The translations under genes and the position numbers were made by a program. This document shows positions 25,706-36,337 of a stretch of DNA of 64,000 nucleotides, piece by piece. The first letter of the stretch is position 1; the number at the start of each line of letters is the position of its first letter. This DNA is from Pseudoxanthomonas sp. JBR18 (GTDB lineage Bacteria > Pseudomonadota > Gammaproteobacteria > Xanthomonadales > Xanthomonadaceae), in the NCBI RefSeq assembly GCF_028198165.1, contig NZ_CP116339.1, positions 3,727,001 through 3,791,000 on the forward strand, read 5' to 3'. The notes beneath the pieces are model-generated. The model was not told where the DNA came from and did not search any database. It saw nothing but the letters and a program-made list of their open reading frames with translations.

Positions 25706-26049
25706 GCCACGCACAGTGTGGCGGCTGGCAGATGACCCACCGACGTGGTCCAGGGGCCGATCCGGCCCTCCTGCTTCACCAAGTCTGCGATCTTGCGCAG
25801 GAAGCGGTCTCGTTGCATCGGCTCGGCGCCCATGCGGGTCAGGTGATCGTTGGCGACCTGGGCGTCGATCAGCGGCCAGCCCCAGCCCCGCAGCACGTGG
25901 GACAGGCCTGCGAGGGCGGCTTTCGAGCCTCCTGAGCATGCCGAGAACATGCTCTCGCCAAAAAACATGCGGCCGATGGCGATGCCGTAGATGCCGCCGA
26001 CGAGCGTGCCGCTGTCATCCCAGACCTCCAGCGAATGCGCGTGTCCGAG
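25701..26049. repeat. Right copy of 349-bp direct repeat (aat 3' end)
   Basis: This copy belongs to the intact aat gene. Similarity to the left copy begins one nt before the stop codon's complement and ends at 26049, beyond which the two sequences differ completely. Confidence 0.9.
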
Positions 26050-26448
26050 TCGGTGCAGCTGTCCGTAGGCGTGCGCCATGTCCGCGGTGATCCATGTGCC
26101 GTCCTGGCCGGGACGCGGCGCGGTGGCGCAGGCCTGGAGCACTTGGTCGAACGCGGTATCGGCACGTAGGACCCAGGCACTGCCGCGCAGCTGGCGGCGG
26201 AATCGGGAGGACAGGAGAACGCGGCCGGTGGAAAAGACGGTGCGCGGGTCCGGGGACCACCACAACGGCGGCTGGCCGTCCGAGAACCAGGGAAAGATGC
26301 CAGCTCGATAGGCGTTGAGCAGGCGCGGTGGTGACAGGTCACCGCCCACGGCCAGCAGGCCGTCGGGTTCCGTGAGCGCCAGGGAGGGGTCGGGAAAGGG
26401 GGCGTCCTGCGCGGGGCCGAGCAGGAAGGGCAGGGATCGGGGCGCCAT
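25702..26448 (-). CDS. aat: Leucyl/phenylalanyl-tRNA-protein transferase
   Basis: Aat adds Leu or Phe to proteins with N-terminal Arg or Lys, making N-degrons for ClpS-ClpAP. Both genes lie nearby. The 248-aa protein is complete: LLAYRAGIFPWF-like region (LLNAYRAGIFPWFSDGQP), WWSPDPRTVF, HSLEVWDDSGTLVGGIYG, GRMFFGESMFS and LIDAQV. An upstream GTG at 26460 overlaps the preceding gene's stop as GTGA and is an alternative start. Its 3' third is the right copy of the repeat and may derive from the incoming DNA. The encoded sequence is unbroken. Confidence 0.94.
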   Translation of the reverse strand: MAPRSLPFLLGPAQDAPFPDPSLALTEPDGLLAVGGDLSPPRLLNAYRAGIFPWFSDGQPPLWWSPDPRTVFSTGRVLLSSRFRRQLRGSAWVLRADTAFDQVLQACATAPRPGQDGTWITADMAHAYGQLHRLGHAHSLEVWDDSGTLVGGIYGIAIGRMFFGESMFSACSGGSKAALAGLSHVLRGWGWPLIDAQVANDHLTRMGAEPMQRDRFLRKIADLVKQEGRIGPWTTSVGHLPAATLCVA

Positions 26449-26456
26449 GGGGCCGG

Positions 26457-27584
26457 TCACGCCAGCGGCGAGCGGAACGGGGAGCGTTGTGCGAGGATCA
26501 GCGCGTGCTCGCGCACCGAGGCGTCCTCCTCGGCGCACCAGCGCGCAAGCGCCTCGCGAAAAGCCTCATCGCCGATCCAGTGGCGGCTGCGCACGAAGCT
26601 CGGCAAGAAGCCCCGCGCGATCTTGTGCACGCCCTGGGCCCCGGGTTCGAAGTGGGTCAGACCCTCGCGCAGGCAGTAGTCGATCCCCTGGTAGTAGCAG
26701 GTCTCGAAGTGCAGCCCGGCCAGGCTGGCGTCCGCGCCCCAGTAGCGGCCATAGAGGCTGTTCCCACCGCGCAGGCAGAGGGCGCCGGCAACCGGGCGCC
26801 CTTCGTACTCGGCCAGAAAGATCACCAGCGCACGCGGCATGCGCAGGGCCAGGGCCTGCAGGAATTCCAGGGTCAGCGCAGGCGAATTGCCGTACTCGTG
26901 GAAGGTCTGCAGGTAGAAGCCATACATCGCCTCCAGGTCGTCATCGCTGGCCTCGTCGCCGTGGACCACCCGGAAGCGCACGCCGGCGCGCGCCACCTTG
27001 GCCCGTTCCTGGCGGATGTTCTTGCGATGCTTGTGGTCCATTGCGGCCAGGAAGTCATCGAAGGTCCGCCAGCCGGCCGTATTGCGCCACTGGTACTGCA
27101 CGTCGGTACGCGCCAGCCACTCGGCGCCGAACGCGGCGTCCTCGGCCTCGTTATAGAAGTTCACGTGCGCCGAGGACAGTCCGTGGCGCCCGACATGCGC
27201 CTGCATGGCCAGCAGCAGCGCCTGGCGCAGCGTTGGGGTGGGTGCGAGCAGGCGCGGGCCGGTCACTGGCGAATAGGGCACCGCGCACAGCCACTTGGGG
27301 AAGTAGTCCTGGCCATAGCGCGCATAGGCATGGGCCCAGGCATGGTCGAACACGAACTCGCCATGCGAGTTGGTCTTGAGATAGCCCGGTGCGGCGGCCA
27401 CCAGCCGATCGCCTTCCCACAGGGTCAGGTGCTGCGGTGTCCATCCCCAATCAGTCCGCAGGCACCCGGTCTGTTCCAGGCCTGACAGGAAAGCGTGGTG
27501 GAGGAAGGGGTTGCTGCCGTCGTGCAGCGCATCCCACTGTGTCGCTTCAAGCCCGTCCAGCGCCCGGATCCAGCGTGCTTCCAT
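26457..27584 (-). CDS. FemAB-like/GNAT family protein
   Basis: The 375-aa protein belongs to the FemAB_like (PF04339, formerly DUF482) group, with a GNAT-type fold. Conserved stretches include VFDHAWAHAYARYGQDYFPK, MDHKHRKNIRQER and YCLREGLTHFEPGAQG. FemAB-like members add amino acids to peptidoglycan or act as acyltransferases, but the function of this branch is not settled. An ATG at 27584 overlaps the DUF2254 stop by one nt (TGATG), so I use it over the TTG just upstream. Confidence 0.82.
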   Translation of the reverse strand: MEARWIRALDGLEATQWDALHDGSNPFLHHAFLSGLEQTGCLRTDWGWTPQHLTLWEGDRLVAAAPGYLKTNSHGEFVFDHAWAHAYARYGQDYFPKWLCAVPYSPVTGPRLLAPTPTLRQALLLAMQAHVGRHGLSSAHVNFYNEAEDAAFGAEWLARTDVQYQWRNTAGWRTFDDFLAAMDHKHRKNIRQERAKVARAGVRFRVVHGDEASDDDLEAMYGFYLQTFHEYGNSPALTLEFLQALALRMPRALVIFLAEYEGRPVAGALCLRGGNSLYGRYWGADASLAGLHFETCYYQGIDYCLREGLTHFEPGAQGVHKIARGFLPSFVRSRHWIGDEAFREALARWCAEEDASVREHALILAQRSPFRSPLA

Positions 27585-28879
27585 CAAGACCGCTCCGGCG
27601 CCGCTGCCCCATGCGCCCCCGGTTCCACGCCGTTCTCCCGTGCCGCGACCTCCTGCAGGCGCTTGCGGTCCGGGGCAAAGTCCATGTGCTGCAGCGCCCG
27701 GTCCAGGGACAGGCCGGCATGGAGATGCGCCGACCGGCGCATGGGGGCGTAACCAGAGGCCGCCAGCGCCGCATAGGCCTTCTGCAGGCGAACCTGGACT
27801 TCGAGCGAGGTGGCCGCCTCACGTGAGATCAGTGGAAACACGTCGTCGAACATGTCGGTTTCGTCCAAGGGGGCGACGTGGACGCGGGGGTACTTCACCT
27901 CCGGCATCTCGCCCTGTGCGCACTTGCCTGCCCAGCCGGACAGCAGCCGCACGCAGGTGCCGACCACGTCGATGCAGGTGCCGGGGTCGTTGATCGCCGG
28001 GGACATCGCCCGCAGCGCGATCTCGGTCAGCACCACCAGGCCGTAGCGGGGATCGTTCTCGATCGTGCGTGCGTCGGCCAGGCTGATGGCGGCACGCAGC
28101 TGCTCGGTGAGTTCCTGATCGGGCTGGCCTTGGATATGGAGCAACGGACGGTCCGGGGTGGCGAAAGTGCCGGGCTGGCAGGCCACGTGCACGGTGAGGT
28201 CGTGTTCTTCGGCCAGGGCGTGCAGTCGCGCGGTATCGATGTGCTCCACATAGCCGACCTGGCGCGCGCCGATCGGCTGGGTGTCGGCGGGAAGGGCATC
28301 GAGGCAATGCATGCCGCCCAGCAGCGGGTCCTCCGCACGCCGCTGCATCGCTGCCCGCGTGGCGCGCTCGACCAAGTCCACGGTTTCGCCCATACGCCCG
28401 AAGCGCGAGAGCTGTTCGATCGAGCGCAGCAGGGTGACGGTGATCAGCACGATCACCACGATGGTGGCGCCGAACAGCACCAGCCGCCCACTGTCGCCGT
28501 AGATGCCCGTGCTGAGCGCAATCAGGCCGACGATGGAAAACAGGAAGGCGCCGATGAAGGTGGCCAGCGCCCCTTGCGCGCGCGTGTCCTCGATCAGCAG
28601 GCGCGCGGCGCGCGGCGTGGCACTGCTGGAGGCCGAGCCGTAAGCCGAGACCATGGTGGACAGGGAGAAGGTGGTCACCGTCAGCATCGAGGCGGCCAGG
28701 ATGCCCAGGATGTTGCCGACCGAATCCGCGCCGATCTTGCCGGCCAGGCCGACGGGCAGCAGGAACTTCACGAAGGCACCGGCCAGCGCGGTCACCACGC
28801 CGAGCGCCCCGTAGAGCGTGGCGCGGAACCACATCCTGCGCGTGATCCTGGCCCAGGCCAGCTTCCACTTGGACATCAT
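27584..28879 (-). CDS. DUF2254 membrane protein
   Basis: The 431-aa protein belongs to DUF2254. The N-terminal half has four membrane segments, with a conserved ILAASMLTVTTFSLSTMVSA between segments. The C-terminal half is soluble, with RQVGYVEHIDTARL and NDPRYGLVVLTEIALRAMSPAINDP. The function of the family is unknown. It overlaps the FemAB-like gene by one nt and is probably its operon partner. Confidence 0.85.
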   Translation of the reverse strand: MMSKWKLAWARITRRMWFRATLYGALGVVTALAGAFVKFLLPVGLAGKIGADSVGNILGILAASMLTVTTFSLSTMVSAYGSASSSATPRAARLLIEDTRAQGALATFIGAFLFSIVGLIALSTGIYGDSGRLVLFGATIVVIVLITVTLLRSIEQLSRFGRMGETVDLVERATRAAMQRRAEDPLLGGMHCLDALPADTQPIGARQVGYVEHIDTARLHALAEEHDLTVHVACQPGTFATPDRPLLHIQGQPDQELTEQLRAAISLADARTIENDPRYGLVVLTEIALRAMSPAINDPGTCIDVVGTCVRLLSGWAGKCAQGEMPEVKYPRVHVAPLDETDMFDDVFPLISREAATSLEVQVRLQKAYAALAASGYAPMRRSAHLHAGLSLDRALQHMDFAPDRKRLQEVAARENGVEPGAHGAAAPERS

Positions 28880-28975
28880 CGGGGCAGGGTGGACCAGCAG
28901 CGGAGACAGTCCACAGTATGCCCAGCCTCATCGCGAGCGGGGTGTAGAAGGTGGTGCTGCACGGAGTGGAAACGT

Positions 28976-29875
28976 CTAGGGACGCAGTTCGAGCAGGTCG
29001 ATCACGGGAGGATCGAACAACCGCACCGGCAAGCCGCTCTCGCCCAGGCCGGAGGTCGTGTAGACGCGGATGCGTCCACGCGGGCCCGCATACCATTGCT
29101 CGCCCCGATCGAAGCCATGGCGCACCGGGAGCACCTGCCTGTACAGCCACGGGATCCGCAGTTGACCCCCGTGCGTATGTCCGGCCAGAAGCAACAGGTG
29201 TTCACGCGGCTGCAGGCGATCGGCGCTGTCCGGGCTGTGCGCAAGGACCAGCAGGGGCCGGCTGGACGGGATCCGGGCGAGAAAACCGGCATCGTCCTTG
29301 CCGGCCCAGCGATCTCCCAGTCCGGCAAGCTCGAACCCGTGCAACTGCGTCGTGCGTCCTTCGATCACCGCGACGCCCTGCGCGCGCAGGGCCGCACGCA
29401 AGGCTAAGTCGATCTCCGGACCAGGCTTTTGCTCATCGTGATTGCCCAGGACCGCGTAGGTCGGGGGCTTGAGGGCGGCCAGTGGCGCGAACAGGGTATC
29501 GAGCGACTGCCCCTGCGGTTCGTAGGTCAGATCGCCGGCGATCAACACCGCGTCGGCCTGCAGGGGATTGATCCGCGCCACGACGCGCCGCAGGAAGTCG
29601 GCGCCCTTGAACATGCCCAGGTGCGGATCGGCGATCAGCACGATGCGTGCCGCGCCGCCGGTGCCGTGCAGCACGGTGTGACGAACCACGATCAGGTTGG
29701 GCTCGGCAAACCGTGCCCACAGGAACAGCAGCGTGGCGGCGCATAGCCCTGCCAGGGCGACGCGCGTCTTGCGCTGCCTGCATCGCCACAGGCCAATGAG
29801 CAGCAGGGCGGCGGCCGGCCAGGCCAGCCAGCCGCCGTGGAGCACGGCCGCGCGCAGAACGTCGTGGGAATCCAT
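28976..29875 (-). CDS. Membrane-anchored metallophosphoesterase
   Basis: The 299-aa protein has two hydrophobic segments in the first 55 residues and then a calcineurin-like metallophosphoesterase domain. Metal-binding motifs are complete: IADPHLG, GDLTYE, LGNHDE, AHSPD and AGHTHGGQ. This domain order resembles YaeI-type phosphodiesterases that may act on phospholipids or UDP-sugars. The ATG at 29875 gives MDSHDVL, while the longer ORF reads into trxB. It lies 28 nt downstream of trxB. Confidence 0.88.
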   Translation of the reverse strand: MDSHDVLRAAVLHGGWLAWPAAALLLIGLWRCRQRKTRVALAGLCAATLLFLWARFAEPNLIVVRHTVLHGTGGAARIVLIADPHLGMFKGADFLRRVVARINPLQADAVLIAGDLTYEPQGQSLDTLFAPLAALKPPTYAVLGNHDEQKPGPEIDLALRAALRAQGVAVIEGRTTQLHGFELAGLGDRWAGKDDAGFLARIPSSRPLLVLAHSPDSADRLQPREHLLLLAGHTHGGQLRIPWLYRQVLPVRHGFDRGEQWYAGPRGRIRVYTTSGLGESGLPVRLFDPPVIDLLELRP

Positions 29876-29903
29876 TCCCAGCGAGATCACCGTGTGTTCC
29901 GGC

Positions 29904-31083
<1,180 letters not shown>

Positions 31084-31111
31084 CGAAGTATTTCTGAGGT
31101 CGGATCCCAAG

Positions 31112-33478
31112 GTGGCAAAAGCGCTCCCGGAACGCGGCAAGTCAAAGGACGCCCCCAAGGCGCGCCGCAACACGCCGACATCGCCACCCAATCCCGGTCG
31201 CCAGCGCCTGTGGCGTGATCTGGCACTGATCGTGATTGCGCCGGTGCTGCTGTATCTGCTGGCGTGCCTGTTCACGTATTCGCCCCAGGATCCCAGCTGG
31301 TCCAAGGCCGGCAGCCTGACCACGCCGATCCACAACCTGGGCGGGCACGTGGGGGCGATGGTCGCCGACATGCTGTTGGGCTTCTGCGGCTACGTGGCGT
31401 TCGTGCTGCCGGTGATCCTGGGAGCCATCGCCTGGATCGCCCTGTTTGGCATGGACAAGGGCGAGCAGGGCGAGGCCGACCTGGGGCCGGCGCTGCGCCT
31501 GGTGGGGATGGTGGGCTTTTTGATTTCGGCGTCGGGTCTGCTGCATATGCGCGGCCTGGCGGCCAACGATTTTTCGGCGGGCGCGGGCGGCATCCTGGGC
31601 CGGTTGGTCGGTAACTCGCTGACCACGCTGTTCGGCGCGCTCGGCTCCAGCCTGTTCCTGCTGGCTCTGTTTCTGGTGTCGATCACCCTGGCGACGGGGC
31701 TGTCGTGGTTCGCGGTGATGGAGCGTATCGGGGCGGGGGTCGTGGCCCTGCCGGCGTTGTTGCGGCGGGGCAGCAAGCAGGCCGAGGACTGGCAGAAGAC
31801 CCGCGCGATCCGCGAACAGCGCGAGGAGGTCCGCAAGGCCGACACCGTGGCCCGGGCCAAGCGCGAGCCGGTCAAGATCGAGGCCCCCGTTGCCGTGGTG
31901 GTCGAGAAGAGCGAACGGGCCAAGCGCGAGACCCAGATCCCGCTGTTCCACGGCACCGGCGCCACGGCCGACGGACTGCCGCCGCTGGCCCTGCTGGACG
32001 ATCCCAAGCCGCAGGCCAAGGGCTATTCCGAGGAAACCCTGGAGACCCTGTCGCGGCAGATCGAGTTCAAGCTCAAGGATTTCCGCATCGACGTGCAGGT
32101 GGTCGGGGCCTATCCCGGCCCGGTCATCACCCGCTTCGAGCTGGAGCCGGCGCCGGGCGTGAAGGTCAGCCAGATCAGTTCGCTGGACAAGGACCTGGCG
32201 CGTGGCCTGTCGGTCAAATCCGTGCGCGTGGTGGACGTGATCCCGGGCAAGACCGTGATCGGCCTGGAAATCCCCAATACCAGCCGCGAGATGATCTATC
32301 TCTCCGAGCTGCTGCGCTCACGCGAGTACGACAAGTCCGCCAGCCACCTGACCCTGGCGCTGGGCAAGGGCATCGCCGGGCAGCCGACCGTGGCCGACCT
32401 GGCGCGCATGCCGCACCTGCTGGTAGCCGGTACGACCGGTTCGGGCAAGTCGGTGGCGGTCAACGCCATGGTGCTGAGCCTGCTGTATAAGGCCAGCCCG
32501 AAAGACCTGCGGATGCTGATGATCGACCCGAAGATGCTGGAGCTCAGCGTCTACGAGGGCATCCCGCACCTGCTGGCGCCGGTGGTCACCGACATGAAGG
32601 AGGCTGCCAACGGCCTGCGCTGGTGCGTGGCCGAGATGGAGCGTCGCTACAAGCTGATGAGCGCGGTCGGCGTGCGCAACCTGGCCGGCTTCAACAAGAA
32701 GGTCAAGGACGCTCTGGAAGCCGGGCAGCCGCTGATGGACCCGCTGTTCAAGCCCAACCCGGACCTGGACGAGATGCCACGGCAGCTGGAGCCGCTGCCC
32801 TTCATCGTGATCTTCATCGACGAATTCGCCGACATGATGATGATCGTCGGCAAGAAGGTCGAAGAACTCATCGCGCGCCTGGCGCAGAAGGCGCGCGCCG
32901 CCGGCATCCACCTGATCCTGGCCACCCAGCGCCCGTCGGTGGACGTGATCACCGGCCTGATCAAGGCCAACATCCCCACGCGCATCGCCTTCCAGGTCAG
33001 CTCCAAGATCGACTCGCGCACCATCCTCGACCAGTCCGGCGCCGAAACCCTGCTCGGCCATGGCGACATGCTGTACCTGCCCCCCGGCACGGCGATGCCG
33101 GACCGCGTGCACGGCGCCTTCGTCTCCGACGAGGAAGTGCATCGCGTGGTCGAGCACCTCAAGGCCAGCGGCCCGGTGGATTACATCGAGGGCGTGCTGG
33201 AGGAGGTCCAGACCATGGGCGACGGCGTGGTGGTCGGCGCGACCGGCCTGCCCGAGACCAGTGGCGGCGGCGGAGATGAAAGCGATCCGCTCTACGACGA
33301 GGCGGTCAAGGTGGTCACCGAAACCCGGCGTGCGTCGATCTCCGGCGTGCAGCGGCGGCTGAAGATCGGCTACAACCGCGCCGCGCGGTTGGTGGAAGCC
33401 ATGGAGGCGGCCGGGGTGGTCAGTCCGCCCGAACACAATGGTGATCGCAGCGTGCTGGCGCCGCCGCCGCCACGGTGA
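31112..33478 (+). CDS. ftsK: DNA translocase FtsK
   Basis: FtsK pumps chromosome dimers at the septum and activates XerCD. The 788-aa protein has four or five N-terminal membrane segments (residues 25-200), a short linker, then the motor. The Walker A motif is [15 protein letters not shown] near residue 440, and Walker B is [15 protein letters not shown]. The C-terminal gamma domain ([37 protein letters not shown]) reads KOPS sequences. The GTG start follows TGAGG. Linker and total length are at the short end, as is usual in xanthomonads. Confidence 0.96.
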   Translation: MAKALPERGKSKDAPKARRNTPTSPPNPGRQRLWRDLALIVIAPVLLYLLACLFTYSPQDPSWSKAGSLTTPIHNLGGHVGAMVADMLLGFCGYVAFVLPVILGAIAWIALFGMDKGEQGEADLGPALRLVGMVGFLISASGLLHMRGLAANDFSAGAGGILGRLVGNSLTTLFGALGSSLFLLALFLVSITLATGLSWFAVMERIGAGVVALPALLRRGSKQAEDWQKTRAIREQREEVRKADTVARAKREPVKIEAPVAVVVEKSERAKRETQIPLFHGTGATADGLPPLALLDDPKPQAKGYSEETLETLSRQIEFKLKDFRIDVQVVGAYPGPVITRFELEPAPGVKVSQISSLDKDLARGLSVKSVRVVDVIPGKTVIGLEIPNTSREMIYLSELLRSREYDKSASHLTLALGKGIAGQPTVADLARMPHLLVAGTTGSGKSVAVNAMVLSLLYKASPKDLRMLMIDPKMLELSVYEGIPHLLAPVVTDMKEAANGLRWCVAEMERRYKLMSAVGVRNLAGFNKKVKDALEAGQPLMDPLFKPNPDLDEMPRQLEPLPFIVIFIDEFADMMMIVGKKVEELIARLAQKARAAGIHLILATQRPSVDVITGLIKANIPTRIAFQVSSKIDSRTILDQSGAETLLGHGDMLYLPPGTAMPDRVHGAFVSDEEVHRVVEHLKASGPVDYIEGVLEEVQTMGDGVVVGATGLPETSGGGGDESDPLYDEAVKVVTETRRASISGVQRRLKIGYNRAARLVEAMEAAGVVSPPEHNGDRSVLAPPPPR

Positions 33479-33564
33479 ACCTCGCCGACTTTGCATCCGT
33501 CCGGCCGGGAACCAAACCGGGGGCGCGGACTCCAATGCCGCTCCCCCGATCCGGAATCCCGCTC

Positions 33565-35490
33565 ATGCGCCGACTGCTGATCCTGTGTTGCGTCTGGCTG
33601 TGCTGGCCAGCGCTGGCCCAGACCGGCGACGGCGAAGCGGGCAGGGCGCCCGCCGATGAAGCCAGCACCAATTTCAGCTTCGTCCGCTCCCTGGCCGACT
33701 ACGTCGTCGCGCCCGATTACACCAGTACGCAGACCGACGAATACGAGATCCTGGTGCGGACCAAGGCTGGCGTGGATGCCTGGAGCCAAGTGCGCCTGAG
33801 CTACAGCGAGAAAATGGAGCGCCTGAAGGTCCTGGCCGCCTACACGGTGACCCCGGACGGCGTACGCCATGACGTGGCACCGGACCGCATCTACACGCAG
33901 GAAAGCTATTCCAGCGCCTCGGCGGCGATGTATGCCGACCGCAAGGTCAAGGTCATCGTCTTCCCGAACCTGGCGCCGGGCACGCGGCTGGTCTATCGCT
34001 ACAGCACCCATCAGGTGCAACCGTACTTCCCGGGTTACTTCAGTCTGTGGGAGAGCTTCCCGCGGATGCAGCAGTTCGACCAGGCCAAGGTCACGCTGAC
34101 CGCGCCGGCGGACATGCCGATGTTCCTGCACGCCACCGGGATGCAGGGCGGCGCGCGGACGGTGAAGGACGGCCAGGCCCATTGGACCTGGACCTATCGC
34201 AATCCCACGCCGATGGAGCCGCAGCCGTGGAGCGTGCCGGCCTGGGAATACAGCCCGGGGATCACGGCCAGCACCTTCCAGACCTGGGGGCAGCTGGGGC
34301 GGGCCTACCAGGTGGCCGCGGGCAAGGCCGCGCAGGTCACGCCCGCCATCCAGCGCCAAGCCGATGCGATCACGGCGGGGATCGACGACCGCCAGGGCCA
34401 GGCGCGGGCCCTCTACGAATGGGTCGCCACCCATATCCGCTACGTCGCGGTGTACCTGGGCAACGGCGGGCTGGAGCCCAACCCGGCCGACGCGATCCTG
34501 GCCAACCGTTACGGCGACTGCAAGGACCACACCGTGATCCTGGAGGCGCTGCTGGCGGCCAAGGGCATCGCCAGTTCGCCGGTGCTCATCGGTGCCGGCG
34601 GCGGTCCGGTCCTGCCGCCTGGCGTGGTGCTTGGGCGCTTCAACCATGCCATCACCTGGGTGCCCGAGTTCGGCCTATACCTGGACTCGACCGATCCTTA
34701 TGCGCCTTTCGGGCAATTGCCTGCGTCCGACCTGGACGCGCCGGTGGTGCATACCGCCGATGGCCTGGTGGCGCGCACCCCGCCGAACGACCCTTCGCGC
34801 AGTGCCTACCGCGCCATCAGCACCTTCGATTACGACGACAAGGGGAATGTCAGCGGGCATACGCAGATCGATAGCGGTCCGACGGGGGAGATCGGCCTGC
34901 GTGGCACGTTCTCGCAACTGACCGTGCAGAACCGCCAGCGCATCGAAGACTCGATCATGGCCGGCTCGGGGCTGGACGGCCAGGGCCACCTGCAGTTGCG
35001 TGGCCGCGCCGACGACCTGGAGCATCCCTTTGGCTACGCGTTCGACTTCAGCGCGCGTGACGAGGTCGATTTCTCCACCGTCGGTGGCATGACCCTGCCC
35101 GACATGCCCGGTGCCGACTCCATGCGGGGCCTGTATGCCAAGGCCGTGGCCCCGACCAATCTCACGCCCTTCCAGTGCAACCAGACCCTGCGTGAGGAAA
35201 CCTACGTGCTGCGCTTCCCGGACTCGGTGCCGATCATCGCCATCCCGCGCAGCGCCCATTACGCCAACGCGGCCGGACGCTACGAGGTGACCTGGACGCG
35301 GGACGGGCAGCAGATCACCGCCACCCACCGCCTGCAGCTCAACGCGATGCGCGGGCCGGATCAGCGTTGCCAGCCGCAGGACTACGCCGCGTTCCGTGCG
35401 CTCTACCAGGACGTGCGCCGCGGCTTCCGCGGGCAGGTGCTCTATGGCGACCTGTCCACGGTGCAGACGGCCTCCGGCGCGTCGCGCTGA
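33565..35490 (+). CDS. DUF3857 and transglutaminase-domain exported protein
   Basis: The 641-aa protein has a signal peptide (MRRLLILCCVWLCWPALAQ), then a DUF3857 domain (about residues 40-220) and a transglutaminase-like domain (about 270-400). The catalytic triad is visible as RYGDCKDH (Cys), NHAITW (His) and LDSTDP (Asp). An upstream in-frame GTG at 33475 overlaps the ftsK stop, but it would put 30 residues before the signal peptide. I use ATG 33565 with GGAAT upstream. The role is unknown. It lies between ftsK and lolA, which may reflect an envelope function. Confidence 0.85.
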   Translation: MRRLLILCCVWLCWPALAQTGDGEAGRAPADEASTNFSFVRSLADYVVAPDYTSTQTDEYEILVRTKAGVDAWSQVRLSYSEKMERLKVLAAYTVTPDGVRHDVAPDRIYTQESYSSASAAMYADRKVKVIVFPNLAPGTRLVYRYSTHQVQPYFPGYFSLWESFPRMQQFDQAKVTLTAPADMPMFLHATGMQGGARTVKDGQAHWTWTYRNPTPMEPQPWSVPAWEYSPGITASTFQTWGQLGRAYQVAAGKAAQVTPAIQRQADAITAGIDDRQGQARALYEWVATHIRYVAVYLGNGGLEPNPADAILANRYGDCKDHTVILEALLAAKGIASSPVLIGAGGGPVLPPGVVLGRFNHAITWVPEFGLYLDSTDPYAPFGQLPASDLDAPVVHTADGLVARTPPNDPSRSAYRAISTFDYDDKGNVSGHTQIDSGPTGEIGLRGTFSQLTVQNRQRIEDSIMAGSGLDGQGHLQLRGRADDLEHPFGYAFDFSARDEVDFSTVGGMTLPDMPGADSMRGLYAKAVAPTNLTPFQCNQTLREETYVLRFPDSVPIIAIPRSAHYANAAGRYEVTWTRDGQQITATHRLQLNAMRGPDQRCQPQDYAAFRALYQDVRRGFRGQVLYGDLSTVQTASGASR

Positions 35491-35581
35491 ACATCCGGAC
35501 GCGTCCTGCCCGGGGATGGAATGCCGATTCAGGCACGCCGCGTCACACTTGGCACCGGAAATAACACGACAGGGGTTTCCC

Positions 35582-36211
35582 ATGATTCGCACACTGCGAC
35601 TGGCCGTTCTGGGAACGGTCCTGCTGGCCGGCACCGCCCTGGCCGGCGCGCGTGACCAGCTGACTACCTTCACCAGTGGCCTGAAGGGCCTGGATGGGCA
35701 GTTCACGCAGAAGGTCTACAACGGCAACGGCGGGCTCAAGGAACAGTCGAGCGGGCGCGTGGCGCTGTCGGCACCGGACCTGTTCCGCTGGGAATACGCC
35801 AAACCCTACGAGCAGCTCATCGTGGCCGACGGCAAGAAGGTCTGGATTTACGAGCCTGACTTGCAGCAGGCCACTGTGCGTGCGCAGGGCAACGAAGCCC
35901 AGACCAGCCCGCTGGCCGCGCTGATGAAGCCGGCCGAGCTGGACAGCAAGTTCGATGTCAGCCAGGGCCCGGACGAAGCCGGCCTGGAATGGATGACGCT
36001 CACCCCTAAGCGCAGCGACGACAGCAGTGGCTTCGAGGTGGCGCGCCTTGGCTTTGCCGATGGGCAGCTCAAGCGCATGGAGTTCACCGATGCGGTGGGA
36101 CAGCGCACCGAGGTCGCCTTCAGTGGTTGGAAGCGCAATCCTTCCTTCCCGAGCGGGACCTTCCGTTACGCGCCGGGCAAGGACGTGGACGTGGTGGGCG
36201 ACGTCAACTGA
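35582..36211 (+). CDS. lolA: Outer-membrane lipoprotein carrier LolA
   Basis: LolA carries lipoproteins across the periplasm to LolB. The 209-aa protein has a signal peptide (MIRTLRLAVLGTVLLAGTALA) and the LolA half-barrel: GLKGLDGQFTQKVYNGNGGL, LFRWEYAKPYEQLIVADG and KVWIYEPDLQQATV. Its position downstream of ftsK, here with one intervening gene, is a conserved gammaproteobacterial arrangement. rarA follows. Confidence 0.95.
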   Translation: MIRTLRLAVLGTVLLAGTALAGARDQLTTFTSGLKGLDGQFTQKVYNGNGGLKEQSSGRVALSAPDLFRWEYAKPYEQLIVADGKKVWIYEPDLQQATVRAQGNEAQTSPLAALMKPAELDSKFDVSQGPDEAGLEWMTLTPKRSDDSSGFEVARLGFADGQLKRMEFTDAVGQRTEVAFSGWKRNPSFPSGTFRYAPGKDVDVVGDVN

Positions 36212-36230
36212 CGCCGTCCAACGGCGGCGT

Positions 36231-36264
36231 GCTGGCGCGGGCGTCGTGAGCCTGCCGCGCCAGC
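36231..36264 (+). terminator. Hairpin downstream of lolA
   Basis: GCTGGCGCGG (36231-36240) and CCGCGCCAGC (36255-36264) form a perfect 10-bp stem with a 14-nt loop, 20 nt after the lolA stop. No T-tract follows, so it may be a weak terminator or an mRNA-stabilising structure. Confidence 0.4.
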
Positions 36265-36325
36265 AATCCGTCGGAATCGGCAGGCCGGGGCTGCCAGTTT
36301 CGACAGGGCATTTGCGGCGCCGCGA

Positions 36326-36331
36326 TACAAT
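36326..36331 (+). promoter_or_regulatory. -10 element TACAAT just upstream of rarA (leaderless candidate)
   Basis: TACAAT ends 6 nt before the rarA GTG at 36338, the same geometry as clpS (TATAAT 6 nt before ATG). The predicted start site coincides with the start codon. There is no ribosome-binding site in the 6-nt gap. A -35 element is not clear. Confidence 0.45.
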
Positions 36332-36337
36332 GCCGGC

